From: Actinomadura flavalba DSM 45200
GTDB lineage: Bacteria > Actinomycetota > Actinomycetes > Streptosporangiales > Streptosporangiaceae
Reading direction: 5' to 3'
DNA length: 64,000 bases
Assembly (NCBI RefSeq): GCF_000374305.1
Contig: NZ_KB894096.1
Location: 519,572-583,571, forward strand
Shown here: positions 64,000 through 64,000 of the stretch, piece after piece
How positions within the stretch are numbered: the first letter of the stretch is position 1
Layout of the letters: every line of letters starts with the position of its first letter
The notes under the pieces: model-generated
What the model was told of the DNA's origin: nothing
Database searches by the model: none
The model's input: the letters and a program-made list of their open reading frames with translations, nothing else
Position numbers and translations under genes: made by a program

Positions 64000-64000
64000 G

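Overview
The window is 64 kb of very GC-rich actinobacterial chromosome, judged from high third-position GC, frequent GTG starts, WhiA, RbpA, mycothiol chemistry, SteA and the SteB/MctB family. A Thermomonosporaceae/Streptosporangiales-type organism such as Actinomadura is a reasonable inference, but the sequence alone does not prove a genus. I see no insertion sequence, prophage, CRISPR array or tRNA. Most of the window reads as vertically inherited core chromosome with small accessory cassettes between core operons.

Layout. 1-8.0 kb: end of an ABC exporter, several small enzymes, an M23 peptidase, and a serine hydroxymethyltransferase (glyA) behind a ZTP riboswitch. 8.1-12.1 kb: rbpA, secG, tpiA, pgk and gap, all on the minus strand. 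12.5-15.7 kb: an oppositely oriented three-gene operon of related membrane proteins of unknown function. 15.8-20.8 kb: whiA, yvcK, rapZ and uvrC. 20.8-25.5 kb: a TetR regulator with twin operators, a DUF2867 protein, a Rieske protein, and uvrA with a near-consensus LexA box. 25.5-41.8 kb: accessory genes, including three metallo-beta-lactamase-fold hydrolases or relatives, a mycothiol-dependent formaldehyde dehydrogenase pair, a membrane adenylate cyclase, an HxlR/MFS divergon with palindromic operators, a MoxR/VWA module, a fused double acyl-CoA dehydrogenase, and terC behind a yybP-ykoY (Mn2+) riboswitch.

41.8-53.6 kb is a long minus-strand block. In transcription order it is TPR protein, HAD phosphatase, a 50-residue protein, tlyA, nadK, recN, steA, steB/mctB, an MraY-like transferase, a MurJ-like flippase and a GT4 glycosyltransferase. 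Its first eight genes follow the order of M. tuberculosis Rv1691-Rv1698. The last three suggest polyprenyl-linked glycan assembly next to a cell-division regulator. 53.7-60.6 kb: a DUF1015 protein, an MBL hydrolase, a PhoX-like Tat protein, and an ABC exporter with its own two-component system. 60.9-64 kb: a 967-residue protein with a long Arg/Asp/Gly repeat region and TPR core, directly downstream of a 5S rRNA that ends the window; the rest of the rrn operon should lie beyond position 64000.

Most start sites were re-chosen from Shine-Dalgarno position and family alignment, because the longest open frames often run into leaders. The clearest case is glyA, whose apparent N-terminal extension is the riboswitch. 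Several promoters look leaderless, and at least six convergent gene pairs overlap at their 3' ends.
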